64,000 bases of DNA, taken from contig NZ_CAJXST010000008.1 of the NCBI RefSeq assembly GCF_913061305.1, forward strand, positions 62,001 to 126,000. The letters are read 5' to 3'. Positions 10,330 through 21,056 of the stretch are shown here, one piece after another. This stretch comes from an uncultured Porticoccus sp. GTDB lineage: Bacteria > Pseudomonadota > Gammaproteobacteria > Pseudomonadales > Porticoccaceae. A program made the position numbers and the translations under genes. The notes below the pieces were generated by a model. It was not told the origin of the DNA and did not search any database. It saw only the letters and a program-made list of their open reading frames with translations. Position 1 is the stretch's first letter, and each line of letters begins with the position of its first letter.

Positions 10330-12684
10330 TCAAAAAGTCTGCCCGAGCTGAAACTGGAAGACTTCACGCTCATCCTCTTCACCAGCATTCAATGGGAAGG
10401 CGATACTGGCCGTTATCGGCCCGAAGCCACTGATCCAGGTGCCACCGATACCCACCGAGTAGCGGAGTTCACCGACGTCCGGCTCCTGACAGAAATCTTC
10501 ACCCCTATCACCGCAATCAGTATCAAAAACGTTACCCGCATCAAGGAAAACAGCAGCCTGCAGAGATCGCTGATCCTTGATAAAGGGAACAGGGAACATG
10601 ACCTCTACACTACCAGCAACCAGTACATTACCACCAAAGGGATCATCATCCGTTTCACAGGTACTCAGGTCATTGGCATCTACACAATTGAAGGGGTTCC
10701 TCGAGATATCTCGTGGGCCAAGCGTATTATTCTTGTAGCCACGCACCGAACCATTGCCACCACCGTAGTAATGTTTGAAGAAGGGGAATACCGAGGTGCC
10801 ACCGTAACTTTCACCATAACCCAGGTCTGCCCGCAGCCGCATGGTGAGCGAAGAAGTCAATGGACGGTAATGTTGCCCTGCGTAGGATGCCTTGTAATAT
10901 TCGAGATCACTTCCGGGGACAGCCAGTTCCCCTGTCACCCGGTGAGAGGTGCCCGTGGTTGCAAGCCTGCCACGGTTGAGGGTGGAATAACCCCAGGAGA
11001 GACTGGTCGTAAAGATATTAAAGTTGTCCCCGTTCCGGTCAATAAATTCCTTAACGCCTTCAGAGGCAAATGCTCCCTCATCAATTTTCAGATTTTCGAA
11101 ACCGAGGCCAAAACCAACGCTTGAAATCTCGGATATGGGGTAACCAAACGTCAGGTTGCCACCAAAGCTGTCCGTGGTGAAACTGGACAGATTCACCTCA
11201 CCATAATCGGTCTTGCGGTAGAAAACCCCAAACCCCGCAGAAATTCCATCCCGGGTAAAATAGGGGTCAGTGGCACTAAAAGAGAAGTTGGTAGAGTATT
11301 GACTACGGTTGACACCTATTCCGACATTGTTGCCAGTACCAAGAAAATTGCGCTCCTGAATATTGCCGCCGATCACCAAACCGTAGGTTTGAGCAAAGCC
11401 CAGACTCGCGCCGATACTGCCCGACGGCTGTTCTTCAACCGTGTAAACCACATCAACCTGGTCGTTGGTACCCGGTACCTGCTGTGTATCCACGTTCACT
11501 TCTTTAAAAAAGCCAGTGCGGTTCAGACGGGTTTTGGATTGTTCGATTTTTCTGGTCGAGGCAGATGCACCTTCCATCTGTCGCATCTCACGACGTAAGA
11601 CTTCATCCATGGTCTTAGTGTTGCCACGGAACTCAATCCGCCTGACATAGGCACGCTTACCGGGATTGATAAAAAACGTTACTGTTGCAGTTTTATCGTC
11701 CTCATTAATCTCTGGAGAACCGTTAACCTCTGCAAATGTATAGCCCTCATTCCCCAAACGCTGGGTGATAAGTTCTGAGGTATTGGTCATCGATACTTGG
11801 GAGAACGTCTGTTCTTTCTTCAGCATGATGAGGCGGCGAATTTCACCCTCGGACACAATCAGGTCACCGGCCAGCCTGATTTCATCCACCGTATAAATAT
11901 CACCCTCATTGATATTCACTGTAATAAAGACCGATTTGCGATCCGGACTGATGGTGACCTGCGAGGATTCAATACTAAACTTCAGATAACCACGATCAAG
12001 ATACCAGGATTCAATTCGCTCAATATCGCCAGCCAGTTTCTCTCTGGAATATTTGTCATCACCAAATATCCAGGAAAGCCAATTCGTGGTTTTCAGCTCG
12101 AACAACCTCATCAGCTCTTCTTTTTCAAAGGCGCGGTTACCGACAATGTTGATTTTTTTGATTGAGGCAACCTGACCTTCGTCCACAATAATATTGATAG
12201 CAAGGCGGTTCCTTGGCATCTCCTGAAGCTCAGTAGTCACTTTTGCGCCGTATCGACCCTGCGACACATACTGGCGTTCGAGCTCTTGCGACATCCCGTC
12301 AAGAATGGATTGGCGAAATATTTGCCCCTCGGCCAGGCCGTTATCCCGTAGTGCTTTCAATAACTCTTCTGTTTGTATCGCCTTGTTACCCTCAAAGGTT
12401 ATTTGGGCGACAGCGGGGCGCTCCTTGACAGAGACAATCAGAATGCCGCCATCCCGCGATATACGAATATCATCAAAATAGCCTGTGCGGAAAAGTGCTC
12501 TCGTGGCGCGACGTACCGTATCGTCATCCACCAGATCGCCTACGCTCAGCGGCATGGAAGCAAACACGGTGCCGGAGGACACCCGCTGCAAACCATCGAT
12601 ACGAATATCTTCGACCTGAAACACTTCCGCTCGAACCGAGACAGCCAGGAAAAAAAGGCACAACAATAGATAAAAGTGTTTCAT
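10330..12684 (-). CDS. bamA: Outer membrane protein assembly factor BamA
   Basis: This Omp85 protein inserts beta-barrel proteins into the outer membrane. A signal peptide (MKHFYLLLCLFFLAVSVRA) is followed by five POTRA domains to about residue 420, then a 16-strand barrel ending in an aromatic C-terminus (FQFQLGQTF). VRGYKNNTLGPRD is the conserved VRGF/Y motif of loop 6. Length 784 is normal. The surface loops hold two Cys pairs (CVDANDLSTC and CGDRGEDFC), which may form loop disulfides. It lies between rseP and skp. Confidence 0.97.
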   Translation of the reverse strand: MKHFYLLLCLFFLAVSVRAEVFQVEDIRIDGLQRVSSGTVFASMPLSVGDLVDDDTVRRATRALFRTGYFDDIRISRDGGILIVSVKERPAVAQITFEGNKAIQTEELLKALRDNGLAEGQIFRQSILDGMSQELERQYVSQGRYGAKVTTELQEMPRNRLAINIIVDEGQVASIKKINIVGNRAFEKEELMRLFELKTTNWLSWIFGDDKYSREKLAGDIERIESWYLDRGYLKFSIESSQVTISPDRKSVFITVNINEGDIYTVDEIRLAGDLIVSEGEIRRLIMLKKEQTFSQVSMTNTSELITQRLGNEGYTFAEVNGSPEINEDDKTATVTFFINPGKRAYVRRIEFRGNTKTMDEVLRREMRQMEGASASTRKIEQSKTRLNRTGFFKEVNVDTQQVPGTNDQVDVVYTVEEQPSGSIGASLGFAQTYGLVIGGNIQERNFLGTGNNVGIGVNRSQYSTNFSFSATDPYFTRDGISAGFGVFYRKTDYGEVNLSSFTTDSFGGNLTFGYPISEISSVGFGLGFENLKIDEGAFASEGVKEFIDRNGDNFNIFTTSLSWGYSTLNRGRLATTGTSHRVTGELAVPGSDLEYYKASYAGQHYRPLTSSLTMRLRADLGYGESYGGTSVFPFFKHYYGGGNGSVRGYKNNTLGPRDISRNPFNCVDANDLSTCETDDDPFGGNVLVAGSVEVMFPVPFIKDQRSLQAAVFLDAGNVFDTDCGDRGEDFCQEPDVGELRYSVGIGGTWISGFGPITASIAFPLNAGEEDEREVFQFQLGQTF

Positions 12685-12724
12685 TGGAGATTGGTTTTCT
12701 CTTGATTCTTGTTGGTTACAGCAG

Positions 12725-14080
12725 CTACAGCCGCATCAGATCATTGTAGAGGGCGAGCAACATCAGCCCAATCACTAGGAACATCCCAATCCGGAAGCCG
12801 ATCATCTGGACTTTATCGGACACCGGTTTCCCTTTTATTGCTTCTATCATGTAATACATCAGGTGTCCCCCATCCAGCACCGGGATGGGAAGCAAATTCA
12901 AAACACCCAGACTAACACTGAGAAAGGCCAAAAATCCGAGATAGGCCGTAAACCCGTATTGGGCAGAAGCGCCCGCCACTTTAGCAATCGTGATGGGCCC
13001 ACTCAAGTGTTTTGAGGAAATCAGTCCAGTCAGCATCTTTTTTACCGAGTCGAGTATCAACACAGACATATTCCATGTCTGTTCAACACCCCGGCCAAGC
13101 GCTGCAAACACGCCGTAATCCGTTTTTCGGATCATATGCTCAGGCCATTCGGGCATCTGAACGGACATGCCCACCTGCCCTATTGCCTTACCATCCTCGC
13201 CGTTGACCCGCTCGGGTACCAGGCGCGTTGCAAGGACATCCTCACCTCTCTGCACACTGAGCTCGATGGCAACAGCCGGCCTGGCCCGCACATAATTAAC
13301 CCAGCTGATCCAGTCGTCCATCGCTATGCCATCAGCCTTTAATATCCTATCGCCGGTAACCAGACCCGCCTGATCTGCCGGACCACCGGAAGTAATGTTT
13401 TCGGCAACCGGAAGAATTGGAGGCGTGTAGAGCTTCAGTCCCAGTCCGCCGATAGGATCTGGCTGATCGGCTTCCATCAACCAGGTTTCCAGTTGACCTC
13501 GATACTCATAGGTCTGGGTCCTGTCAGGCTGTTTAGCCGTGAAACTTATCGAGCCCGTCTCACCAATCCGACCGACCAACTGCTCATTGAGTGCTTGCCA
13601 GGTAGGTGTAGGCTTGCCATCGACTGCAACAATTTCCTGTCCCTGCTGCAAGCCGGCACGCTCCGCCACTGAACCCGGGGCAACCGAATCAATAACGGGT
13701 GCCATACCGGTAACACCCAGGCTGTATATCAACCAGTAGACCAGAATAGCCAGCACAAAATTGGCCACTGGGCCGGCAATAACCACGGCCATCCGCTGCC
13801 AAACGCTCTTTTGAGTAAACGCATACGGCAAGTCTTCAACAGCCACATTGCCCTCACGCTCATCCACCATCTTCACATAACCCCCGAGAGGCAGTGCGGC
13901 GATGACAAACTCTGTACCCAATCGATCGTGCCAGCGCACCAGCGGTGTGCCAAACCCGACGGAGAAACGCAACACTTTGATACCGCAGCGGCGGGCTACC
14001 CAGAAATGGCCAAACTCATGAAAGGTGACCAGAATCCCCAGTGCCACCAACATGAAAAAAATTGTTTGGATTAAATCCAT
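12725..14080 (-). CDS. rseP: RIP zinc metalloprotease RseP
   Basis: This site-2 inner-membrane protease cuts anti-sigma-E factor and clears signal peptides. HEFGH (His21, Glu22, His25) in the first membrane segment binds and activates zinc, and NLLPIPVLDGGHL near the C-terminus gives the third ligand (Asp). Two periplasmic PDZ domains lie between (about 115-200 and 210-310), each starting after a PVI/PPI turn. Length 451 matches E. coli. It is in the dxr-rseP-bamA order. Confidence 0.96.
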   Translation of the reverse strand: MDLIQTIFFMLVALGILVTFHEFGHFWVARRCGIKVLRFSVGFGTPLVRWHDRLGTEFVIAALPLGGYVKMVDEREGNVAVEDLPYAFTQKSVWQRMAVVIAGPVANFVLAILVYWLIYSLGVTGMAPVIDSVAPGSVAERAGLQQGQEIVAVDGKPTPTWQALNEQLVGRIGETGSISFTAKQPDRTQTYEYRGQLETWLMEADQPDPIGGLGLKLYTPPILPVAENITSGGPADQAGLVTGDRILKADGIAMDDWISWVNYVRARPAVAIELSVQRGEDVLATRLVPERVNGEDGKAIGQVGMSVQMPEWPEHMIRKTDYGVFAALGRGVEQTWNMSVLILDSVKKMLTGLISSKHLSGPITIAKVAGASAQYGFTAYLGFLAFLSVSLGVLNLLPIPVLDGGHLMYYMIEAIKGKPVSDKVQMIGFRIGMFLVIGLMLLALYNDLMRL

Positions 14081-14141
14081 TATTACTTCCTGAAGTGAAT
14101 GTTTTTGCCCTTTCTGCTTGCTGAAAAGACGGCTCGCTTTA

Positions 14142-15335
14142 TTAATGTGCTGAACGAATCAGCTTTAGGGCAACTTCACGGGCTTCTGTGTCGACCTGTT
14201 GGACATGCTCAAGGGATTCCAGTTCAGCCACTTCGTGTTTTTCTAAGGTCTCGGCAACGATACGGGCAATATCAATGAACGAAAGCCGTCCCTGCAAAAA
14301 ACCTTGAACCGCAACTTCGTTGGCAGCATTCAGAACTGCCGGCGCACTGCCACCTTCTTTTGCCGCTCGCATTGCCAACCCCAGACAGGGAAAGCGCTGC
14401 AGGTCTGGCGCCCCAAAATCCAGCCTGGCAGTGGCAATGATATCCAGGCTGGCAACCCCCGAGTCAATACGCTCTGGCCAAGCCAGAGCGTGTGCTATTG
14501 GCGTACGCATATCAGGGTTGCCCAATTGGGCGAGTACCGAGCCATCCACATATTCCACCATGGAGTGAATAACACTCTGCGGATGAATAACAACATCGAT
14601 TTCATCGGGCGAAAGACCGAATAACCAGCATGCCTCAATCAGCTCCAGCCCTTTATTCATCATCGTGGCTGAATCTACCGAGATCTTTCTCCCCATCTGC
14701 CAATTGGGATGCGCACAGGCCTGGTCCGGCGTTACAGATGACAAATCATCCAGTGGAATATTGCGGAAAGGCCCACCCGAAGCGGTGAGCAGAATTTTTC
14801 TCACACCACCTTTTTCAGCTGGGTCATAACCCTGGGGCAAACACTGAAAAATAGCATTGTGCTCACTGTCGATTGGCAACAGGATGGCACCAGACTTCTG
14901 CACAGTATCCATGAATAACTGGCCACCCATCACCAGTGACTCTTTATTGGCCAGGAGTACTTTTTTTCCGGCTCTGGCAGCCGCCAGGGTTGGCAATAGT
15001 CCAGCGGCGCCCACAATGGCGGCCATCACCACATCAACGGCTTTGGCCGACGAAACCTGACAGAGTCCTTCCACTCCCCAGAGGACCTCAGTTTTCAAGC
15101 CCCAGCTGTGCAACCTTTCACGCAATTGCCCTGCCGCATCTACGTCAGCGACTACCGCAAAAGTGGGCTTGAAACACCGGCACTGTTCGGCCAGCTCGGC
15201 AATACGACTGTTCCCGCTCAACGCATAAACACGGAACCGGTCGGGGTGCCTTGCTACAACGTCCAGAGTGCTCACACCGATGGAGCCTGTGGCACCAAGA
15301 ATCGTCAGTTGCTGCATAGTGTCAGAACCAGCCAT
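14142..15335 (-). CDS. dxr: 1-deoxy-D-xylulose 5-phosphate reductoisomerase
   Basis: This is the second enzyme of the MEP isoprenoid pathway, feeding uppS upstream in the same transcript. The NADPH-binding start [17 protein letters not shown], the NKESLVMGG block and [14 protein letters not shown] (metal and substrate site) are all present, and the length of 397 is standard. The annotated ATG at 15335 overlaps the end of cdsA by 14 bases; the Met at residue 7 (15317, [11 protein letters not shown]) gives no overlap and matches homologs better. Confidence 0.96.
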   Translation of the reverse strand: MAGSDTMQQLTILGATGSIGVSTLDVVARHPDRFRVYALSGNSRIAELAEQCRCFKPTFAVVADVDAAGQLRERLHSWGLKTEVLWGVEGLCQVSSAKAVDVVMAAIVGAAGLLPTLAAARAGKKVLLANKESLVMGGQLFMDTVQKSGAILLPIDSEHNAIFQCLPQGYDPAEKGGVRKILLTASGGPFRNIPLDDLSSVTPDQACAHPNWQMGRKISVDSATMMNKGLELIEACWLFGLSPDEIDVVIHPQSVIHSMVEYVDGSVLAQLGNPDMRTPIAHALAWPERIDSGVASLDIIATARLDFGAPDLQRFPCLGLAMRAAKEGGSAPAVLNAANEVAVQGFLQGRLSFIDIARIVAETLEKHEVAELESLEHVQQVDTEAREVALKLIRSAH

Positions 15336-16164
15336 TACTGGAAGCGGTAATTAATGCAAATACCGGCAGGGCTGCAGTCAGGCTGTCAATCCGGTCAAGT
15401 AACCCGCCATGACCAGGGAGTATATTGCCACTGTCTTTTATACCCCGGTGACGTTTCACCATGCTTTCCAGCAGATCACCCAGAACAGATGAGAGAACCG
15501 TTGCCAGCACCGTAAACCCCAGTAATAGCCAGTGCCGTAAATCCAAACCAAAGCCAAAACCCAGCGCGATGACAATGGGCAAATTTGCCAGAACACCGCC
15601 AAACAGTCCTTCCCAGGTTTTTTTGGGGCTGACATGGGGAGACAGGTAACGCCGGCCAAAACGACGACCACTGAAGTAGGCACCAATGTCGGCTGTTGCC
15701 ACAAGTACCACGACGAGGGAAACGAGCCAAGGGCCCTGCTCGAGATGAATGAGCATCACCGCAGCAACCCAGGTGGGCACCAGCACGAGCAGCCCCATGA
15801 TGGCTCTCATCCACCGGCTACCCCAGAGAATGGCGCTTGAGGGGTACCCCTGCACCCACAATAAGGCGATGGCCCACCATGGCACGGTATACGCCAGTAT
15901 TGCCTGGCCAGCATTAAAGTCCAGGGCTGCCACTGATGGAAAATCAATCAGAGTAGCTGACAGCAATAACACAATCAAAACGATGCACAGGTAGGACACC
16001 CGTTGCAACAGGCTGGAAAACCCACTCAGGTTGGACCACTCCCAGGCACCAAAGCCGACGAGGCAGGCGATAGCAAGGGAGAAACCGGTCGGACCCAGCA
16101 AAAAAAGTGCTACAAAGAAAACGACAGCGATGGCAATGCCAGTGATAATGCGCTGCCTAAGCAT
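15322..16164 (-). CDS. cdsA: Phosphatidate cytidylyltransferase
   Basis: This membrane enzyme makes CDP-diacylglycerol, the precursor of all the phospholipids. From [20 protein letters not shown] the 280-residue protein has about eight hydrophobic segments and the C-terminal CDS signature region ([21 protein letters not shown] then [13 protein letters not shown]). The open frame extends upstream to 16341, but that extension lies wholly in uppS and resembles nothing in CdsA, so the start at 16164 was chosen. This leaves an eight-base overlap with the uppS stop. Confidence 0.94.
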   Translation of the reverse strand: MLRQRIITGIAIAVVFFVALFLLGPTGFSLAIACLVGFGAWEWSNLSGFSSLLQRVSYLCIVLIVLLLSATLIDFPSVAALDFNAGQAILAYTVPWWAIALLWVQGYPSSAILWGSRWMRAIMGLLVLVPTWVAAVMLIHLEQGPWLVSLVVVLVATADIGAYFSGRRFGRRYLSPHVSPKKTWEGLFGGVLANLPIVIALGFGFGLDLRHWLLLGFTVLATVLSSVLGDLLESMVKRHRGIKDSGNILPGHGGLLDRIDSLTAALPVFALITASSNGWF

Positions 16165-16915
16165 GTCGTCGACTACCCTCTGGCCCGGTTTCCCGCTTGC
16201 CAAAACGTCGTTGCCGGCGATGATACTCATCAATGGCTCGGTCAAATGCCAATCCATCGAAGTCCGGCCAGTAACAATCGGCAAAGTAGAACTCGGTATA
16301 GGCCATGTGCCACAACATGAAATTACTGATTCGTTGCTCACCGGCGGTTCGGATACAAAGATCCGGGGGAGGTAAATCTGTCAACGACATCTGACTGTGC
16401 ATCAACTGCTCGGTAATTTCTTCCGGCTTCAGCCTGCCTTGCTGAACCAGGCCCGCCAGTTTTCGGGCGGCCTCGGCAATCTCCCATCGACCACCATAAT
16501 CAACCGCCAGCACCAAGGTTTGCGTGCCCGCCGAGGTCAATGCCTCACTCTCCGTGATCAAGTTGTTCAACCGGGCACTGAAATTGTCACGGCGACCGAT
16601 AAACCGCAGTTTGATACCCCGTTCAACCAGTTGTCGAACCTCTTTTTTCAGATAGGAGGTCAACAGCGCCATCAGCGCGCGGACTTCGAGATCCGGGCGT
16701 TTCCAGTTCTCACTACTGAAGGCAAATAACGTAATCACTTCAACGTTATGTTTCTGGCAGGCATCCAGCACATCGCGAACCCGATTAACCCCGACTTCAT
16801 GGCCGGCGCTTCCGGGCAAGTCCCGCATGGCAGCCCAGCGATTATTACCATCCATGATAATAGCCACATGCCGCAACGGATGAACCTTTTCAGGCTCCTT
16901 GCTAGACGGTTTCAT
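16157..16915 (-). CDS. uppS: Undecaprenyl diphosphate synthase (cis-prenyltransferase)
   Basis: This enzyme builds the C55 carrier lipid for peptidoglycan and O-antigen from farnesyl and isopentenyl diphosphate. HVAIIMDGNNRWA (residues 16-28) carries the catalytic Asp22. LFAFSSENWKRP (about 69-80) and DLCIRTAGEQRISNFMLWH (about 190-210) are conserved substrate-binding blocks. The length is 252. It sits between frr and cdsA. Confidence 0.97.
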   Translation of the reverse strand: MKPSSKEPEKVHPLRHVAIIMDGNNRWAAMRDLPGSAGHEVGVNRVRDVLDACQKHNVEVITLFAFSSENWKRPDLEVRALMALLTSYLKKEVRQLVERGIKLRFIGRRDNFSARLNNLITESEALTSAGTQTLVLAVDYGGRWEIAEAARKLAGLVQQGRLKPEEITEQLMHSQMSLTDLPPPDLCIRTAGEQRISNFMLWHMAYTEFYFADCYWPDFDGLAFDRAIDEYHRRQRRFGKRETGPEGSRRHA

Positions 16916-16940
16916 GCTTAAACAGACAGCGATCCAAGGA

Positions 16941-17498
16941 TCAGATTTCCATCAAATCGACTTCTTTGGCGGCCAGCGCTTTATCCACCAACTGGATATA
17001 CTTGTCGGTTATCTTCTGGATGCTCTCATTGGCGCGCCGTTCGTCGTCTTCACTGATGTCCTTTTCCTTGAGCAACTCCTTGATATCGGACATCACATCA
17101 CGGCGAACATTGCGGATGGATACACGGGTCGACTCCGCCTCTGATCTGGCCTGTTTGGTAAAACCTTTGCGGGTCTCTTCCGTCAATGCCGGCATGGGTA
17201 TCCGGATCAGTTCTCCGGTGGTAGACGGGTTCAATCCCAGGTCAGATTTGATTATCGCCTTTTCCACCTCGGGCACCAATGCCCTTTCCCATACAGAAAC
17301 AGACAATGTACGCGCGTCGAGCACGTTGACATTGCCGACTTGATTCAATGGCGTTTCGACACCGTAGTAAGACACAGTCAAACCATCCAGTATGCTGGGA
17401 TGCGCGCGACCCGTGCGAATTTTATTGAAGGCATGGCTCAGGGCATCGACACTTTTTGCCATACGCGATTCAGCATCTTTTTTCAGATCTTCAATCAT
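16941..17498 (-). CDS. frr: Ribosome recycling factor
   Basis: RRF, with EF-G, splits the post-termination ribosome. From [17 protein letters not shown] the protein has 185 residues. [15 protein letters not shown] and [14 protein letters not shown] are diagnostic, and the C-terminal helix carries [20 protein letters not shown]. The frame is open to 17513, but the internal ATG matches homologs and overlaps the pyrH end by eight bases (ATGATTGA), a tight translational coupling. Confidence 0.97.
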   Translation of the reverse strand: MIEDLKKDAESRMAKSVDALSHAFNKIRTGRAHPSILDGLTVSYYGVETPLNQVGNVNVLDARTLSVSVWERALVPEVEKAIIKSDLGLNPSTTGELIRIPMPALTEETRKGFTKQARSEAESTRVSIRNVRRDVMSDIKELLKEKDISEDDERRANESIQKITDKYIQLVDKALAAKEVDLMEI

Positions 17499-18228
17499 TA
17501 ACACTTTCCTCAATCAGGGTTCCCTCATCACTGCCGACCACAATATTCAGCAGGGCGCCAGGTTTGGACATACGAAATACCCGCAATGGCATATGATGCT
17601 CACGACACAGGCATATTGCGGTGAGATCCATTACCGCAAGCTTTTTCTCAATGACCTGGTCATAGGTGAGACGACTGAACATAGTAGCCTCAGGGTCTTT
17701 CATAGGATCGGCAGAGTATACACCGTCCACTTTGGTTGCCTTCAATACGATACCGGCATCGATCTCAATCCCCCGGAGACAGGCTGCAGAGTCCGTCGTA
17801 AAAAAAGGATTGCCTGTACCGGCTGCAAAAATCACCACGTCACCACCGGTCAGATAGCGCATGGCCGTGCGGCGATCATAATGCTCCACTACCCCACTCA
17901 TCGGTATGGCTGACATAACCCGGGCAGAAATATTATTTCGATCAAGGGCATCGCGCATCGCCAGACCATTCATCATGGTCGCCAACATGCCCATATGATC
18001 ACCGGTGACACGTTCCATACCCGCCGCATGCAACGCTGCACCACGGAACAGATTGCCACCACCAATCACCAGCCCCACCTGAACGCCGATGCCGATTAAC
18101 TGACCGATCTCAAGTGCCATGCGGTCGAGCACTTTCGGGTCGATACCAAAACCCTCTTCACCCATTAATTCCTCGCCGCTGAGTTTAAGAAGTATCCGTT
18201 TGTACTTTTTGTCTCTCGAACCGGGCAT
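17491..18228 (-). CDS. pyrH: UMP kinase
   Basis: This bacterial hexameric uridylate kinase, 245 residues, is of the amino-acid-kinase fold. [14 protein letters not shown] at the start, [11 protein letters not shown], the [17 protein letters not shown] regulatory loop and [14 protein letters not shown] are all canonical. It is 75 bases downstream of tsf with a strong hairpin between them, so transcription into pyrH is probably read-through or from an internal promoter. Confidence 0.97.
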   Translation of the reverse strand: MPGSRDKKYKRILLKLSGEELMGEEGFGIDPKVLDRMALEIGQLIGIGVQVGLVIGGGNLFRGAALHAAGMERVTGDHMGMLATMMNGLAMRDALDRNNISARVMSAIPMSGVVEHYDRRTAMRYLTGGDVVIFAAGTGNPFFTTDSAACLRGIEIDAGIVLKATKVDGVYSADPMKDPEATMFSRLTYDQVIEKKLAVMDLTAICLCREHHMPLRVFRMSKPGALLNIVVGSDEGTLIEESVND

Positions 18229-18263
18229 AGGAAATGTTCTCCATGGCTAAATTTTCAAGGGCC

Positions 18264-18292
18264 TACATAATAACGGGGGCCGAAGCCCCCGT
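18264..18292 (-). terminator. Rho-independent terminator after tsf
   Basis: On the minus strand ACGGGGGC-TTCG-GCCCCCGT forms a perfect eight-base-pair stem with a UUCG tetraloop (18273-18292), followed by TATTATG. The T-run is modest, so partial read-through into pyrH-frr is likely. Confidence 0.75.
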
Positions 18293-18303
18293 CGCCATCT
18301 TCA

Positions 18304-19167
18304 TTACTTGGCAGAGCCAACCTGGGCTGCGACTTCTGCAGCAAAATCAACATCTTCTCGCTCGATCCCCTCACCGACTTCAAAGCGGGTGAACGAGAGT
18401 ATTTCAGCACCGGCATCCTTCAACAGTTTGCTGACTTTCACATCCGGGTCTTTGACAAAGGGTTGGGCAACCAGGCTGGACTCAGCAAGGAATTTGTTGA
18501 TCCGGCCATCGATCATCTTCTCGATAATTTCTTCTGGCTTGCCACTCTCTCTGGCTTGTACCGAAAAAATCTCGCGCTCTTTGGCCAACAACTCCTCAGG
18601 CATGTCCTCAGGATTTACCACTTGAGGGTTGACCGCAGCCACATGCATGGCAATGTCTTTAGCCAGCTCGGCATTACCACCGGAAATAGACACCAGCACA
18701 CCAATACGGTTGTTATTGTGCACGTAACTACCAACCACTGGCGCCTCTTGCAGAATCACTCGACGAACCGAGATATTCTCACCTATTTTCTGAACCAGCG
18801 CCTGACGAACTTCTTCCACGTCATTGGCCAGTGCAGCAGCATCAGTCTGCTTGTCGGCAAAGGCTTTCTCGACCACCGAGTTAACAAACGACAGGAAATT
18901 GTCATCGCGAGCGACAAAATCTGTTTCACTGTTGATCTCGACCAACACGCCATAGCTGTTGTCGTCGGCCACCTTGATCGCCACAACCCCTTCAGCGGCG
19001 GTGCGACCGGCTTTTTTGGCAGCCTTCAGGCCACTCGACTTACGCAGATCATCTATCGCTTTTTCGATATCCCCGTTTGCTTCCACCAGCGCTTTTTTAC
19101 ATTCCATCATGCCCAACCCAGTGCGCTCACGCAGCTCTTTCACCAGGGATGCAGAAATTGCTGACAT
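18304..19167 (-). CDS. tsf: Translation elongation factor Ts
   Basis: EF-Ts is the guanine nucleotide exchange factor for EF-Tu. From [20 protein letters not shown] the protein has 287 residues. The UBA-like N-terminus and [18 protein letters not shown] are diagnostic, as is [12 protein letters not shown] (about residue 78), the EF-Tu contact. The frame is open seven codons further, but the Met at 19167 matches homologs. It follows rpsB with a hairpin in the 93-base gap. Confidence 0.97.
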   Translation of the reverse strand: MSAISASLVKELRERTGLGMMECKKALVEANGDIEKAIDDLRKSSGLKAAKKAGRTAAEGVVAIKVADDNSYGVLVEINSETDFVARDDNFLSFVNSVVEKAFADKQTDAAALANDVEEVRQALVQKIGENISVRRVILQEAPVVGSYVHNNNRIGVLVSISGGNAELAKDIAMHVAAVNPQVVNPEDMPEELLAKEREIFSVQARESGKPEEIIEKMIDGRINKFLAESSLVAQPFVKDPDVKVSKLLKDAGAEILSFTRFEVGEGIEREDVDFAAEVAAQVGSAK

Positions 19168-19202
19168 CGGTTCATTCCTCTCAATCATTTTAATTAAATT
19201 GG

Positions 19203-19230
19203 AAAAGAGGGGGCAGGCCCCCTCTTTTTT
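19203..19230 (-). terminator. rpsB-tsf intergenic terminator or attenuator
   Basis: GAGGGGG-CAGG-CCCCCTC, flanked by A and T runs on both sides, forms a seven-base-pair GC-rich stem. On the minus strand it is followed by TTTT. It lies between the rpsB stop and the tsf start. It is likely to lower tsf transcription relative to rpsB. Confidence 0.7.
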
Positions 19231-19260
19231 TAGCAGCGCTCATGCATATGAAGCAGCTAT

Positions 19261-20022
19261 TTATTCGCCAGCCGCTTCTGTAGCAGCAGCTTCGCCTTCT
19301 ACCACCTCAACAAACTCGTCTTTACTGGTGGCGCTGGCAGACTGGGCTTTGCCCTCCAGAATGGCATCGGCAACAGCCGTGGTATAGAGCTTGATGGCAC
19401 GAATGGCGTCATCATTACCGGGGATCACGTAATCCACACCGTCCGGATTACTGTTGGTGTCAACGACACCAATGACGGGGATACCCAGTTTATTGGCTTC
19501 CTGGATAGCAATGCGTTCGTGATCCACATCGATCACAAACAACATATCGGGCAAACCGCCCATATCCTTGATGCCACCGATTGAGCGTTCGAGCTTCTCC
19601 ATGAGGCGCGTTCTCATCAGCGCTTCTTTTTTGGTCAGCCTGTCGAATGTGCCATCCTGACTCTGGGTTTCCAGTTCACGGAAGCGGCGAATGGACGCAC
19701 GGATCGTTTTGTAATTGGTCAGCATGCCGCCGAGCCAGCGGTGGCTCACATAGGGCATGCCCGCGCGCTCAGCCTGTTCGACAATAGCCTTTTGTGCAGC
19801 ACGCTTGGTGCCAACCATCAGTACTTTATTGCCGTTGGCGGCGACCTGACGAACGATTTCCAGCGCATCGTTAAAAGCGGGAACCGTGTGCTCAAGATTG
19901 AGAATATGGATTTTATTGCGGGCACCGAAAATGAATTTATCCATTTTGGGATTCCAGAAGCGGGTCTGGTGACCAAAATGGACACCGGCCTGCAACATGT
20001 CACGCATGGTTACAGTAGTCAT
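19261..20022 (-). CDS. rpsB: 30S ribosomal protein S2
   Basis: S2 is needed for binding of S1 to the 30S subunit. From [20 protein letters not shown] the protein has 253 residues; the [20 protein letters not shown] and [12 protein letters not shown] blocks are diagnostic. The C-terminal tail is acidic and Ala-rich ([14 protein letters not shown]). The open frame continues to 20088, but that part belongs to the leader. The start has AGGA about ten bases upstream. Confidence 0.97.
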   Translation of the reverse strand: MTTVTMRDMLQAGVHFGHQTRFWNPKMDKFIFGARNKIHILNLEHTVPAFNDALEIVRQVAANGNKVLMVGTKRAAQKAIVEQAERAGMPYVSHRWLGGMLTNYKTIRASIRRFRELETQSQDGTFDRLTKKEALMRTRLMEKLERSIGGIKDMGGLPDMLFVIDVDHERIAIQEANKLGIPVIGVVDTNSNPDGVDYVIPGNDDAIRAIKLYTTAVADAILEGKAQSASATSKDEFVEVVEGEAAATEAAGE

Positions 20023-20170
20023 AATAATATCGTCCTGGTTAGGGTTAAACCTCCACATATCCCACCGGTCAACCCGCTTTGCAGGCACCCAGACCGATGT
20101 GTCGATACGTGTGTGTCGTTAAGTTTGCGTTACGCCAGAAACCATTGGCTTCAAAGCGGTGCGCTTTATA
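20023..20170 (-). promoter_or_regulatory. rpsB leader with candidate promoter
   Basis: On the minus strand a TGTGGTATAAAG element gives a -10-like TATAAA at 20170-20165, with a weak -35 TTCAAT about 17 bases upstream. Transcription from it would give a leader of about 135 bases, with GC-rich pieces (GGGTGCC, GGTTGACCGGTGGG, GTGGAGG). In E. coli S2 represses its own operon through such a leader; I infer the same here from position only. The divergent map gene starts 116 bases away. Confidence 0.4.
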
Positions 20171-20285
20171 CCACAAAATGAGGCTTTATTGAAGATGAAA
20201 CCGCTTTTTCCGGGGGAATCTGCCACTGGTTGTGACAATCCGATACAATGCGCTGCTTTGATCCTTGGCAACGGAACAGATAACT

Positions 20286-21056
20286 ATGGCAGCCACACTG
20301 AAAACCGCCGAAGAACTGGAAAAAATGCGCGTGGCCGGCCGACTGGCCGCCGAAGTACTGGAAATGATAGAGCCCTATGTGGTGGCCGGCGTCTCCACCG
20401 GTGAACTGGACAGTATTTGCCACAATTACATGGTCAATGAACAACACACCATTCCCGCCCCGCTCAACTATCACGGCTTTCCAAAATCCATTTGCACGTC
20501 GGTTAACCAGGTGGTCTGTCACGGGATACCCTCGGCAAAAAAGGTACTGAAGAACGGCGACATACTCAATATTGACATCACTGTGATCAAAGATGGTTAC
20601 TTCGGCGATACCAGTAAAATGTTTTGCGTCGGCGACGTACCGGAGCATGCCGTGCGTTTGATAAAGGTGACACAGGAATGCCTTTATAAAGCGATCGATA
20701 TTGTCCGCCCCGGTATCCGGCTGGGTGATATCGGCCATATCATCCAGCAACATGCAGAGGCCAACTACTACAGCGTTGTTCGCGACTACTGCGGGCACGG
20801 AATCGGTACAGAGTTTCATCAGGATCCCCAGGTACTTCACTTTGGCAAACCGGATACGGGTATGACACTCCAACAGGGGATGACATTTACCATTGAGCCG
20901 ATGCTGAATGCCGGCAAACACTACACCAAGCTGAAGAAAGATGGCTGGACAGTGGAAACCCGGGATGGTCGCTTATCCGCTCAATGGGAACATACGCTCG
21001 CAGTCACCGCTGATGGCGTTGAAGTACTCACTGCACGCACCGATGAGCAGTGGTAA
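20286..21056 (+). CDS. map: Methionine aminopeptidase type I
   Basis: This enzyme removes the initiator Met from nascent proteins. From MAATLKTAEELEKMRVAG the protein has 256 residues. The five metal ligands of the pita-bread fold are visible in NIDITVIKDGYFGDTS (two Asp), GHGIGTEFH (His), TIEPML (Glu) and QWEHTLAV (Glu). A TTG at 20265 would add seven residues but the ATG fits homologs. It is divergent from rpsB, the usual arrangement, and its TAA overlaps the glnD ATG by one base. Confidence 0.96.
   Translation: MAATLKTAEELEKMRVAGRLAAEVLEMIEPYVVAGVSTGELDSICHNYMVNEQHTIPAPLNYHGFPKSICTSVNQVVCHGIPSAKKVLKNGDILNIDITVIKDGYFGDTSKMFCVGDVPEHAVRLIKVTQECLYKAIDIVRPGIRLGDIGHIIQQHAEANYYSVVRDYCGHGIGTEFHQDPQVLHFGKPDTGMTLQQGMTFTIEPMLNAGKHYTKLKKDGWTVETRDGRLSAQWEHTLAVTADGVEVLTARTDEQW

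Noticed and set aside
16165-16341. N-terminal extension of cdsA by 59 codons
   Set aside because: It lies inside uppS in another frame and has no similarity to CdsA; the ATG at 16164 starts the known N-terminal membrane segment.
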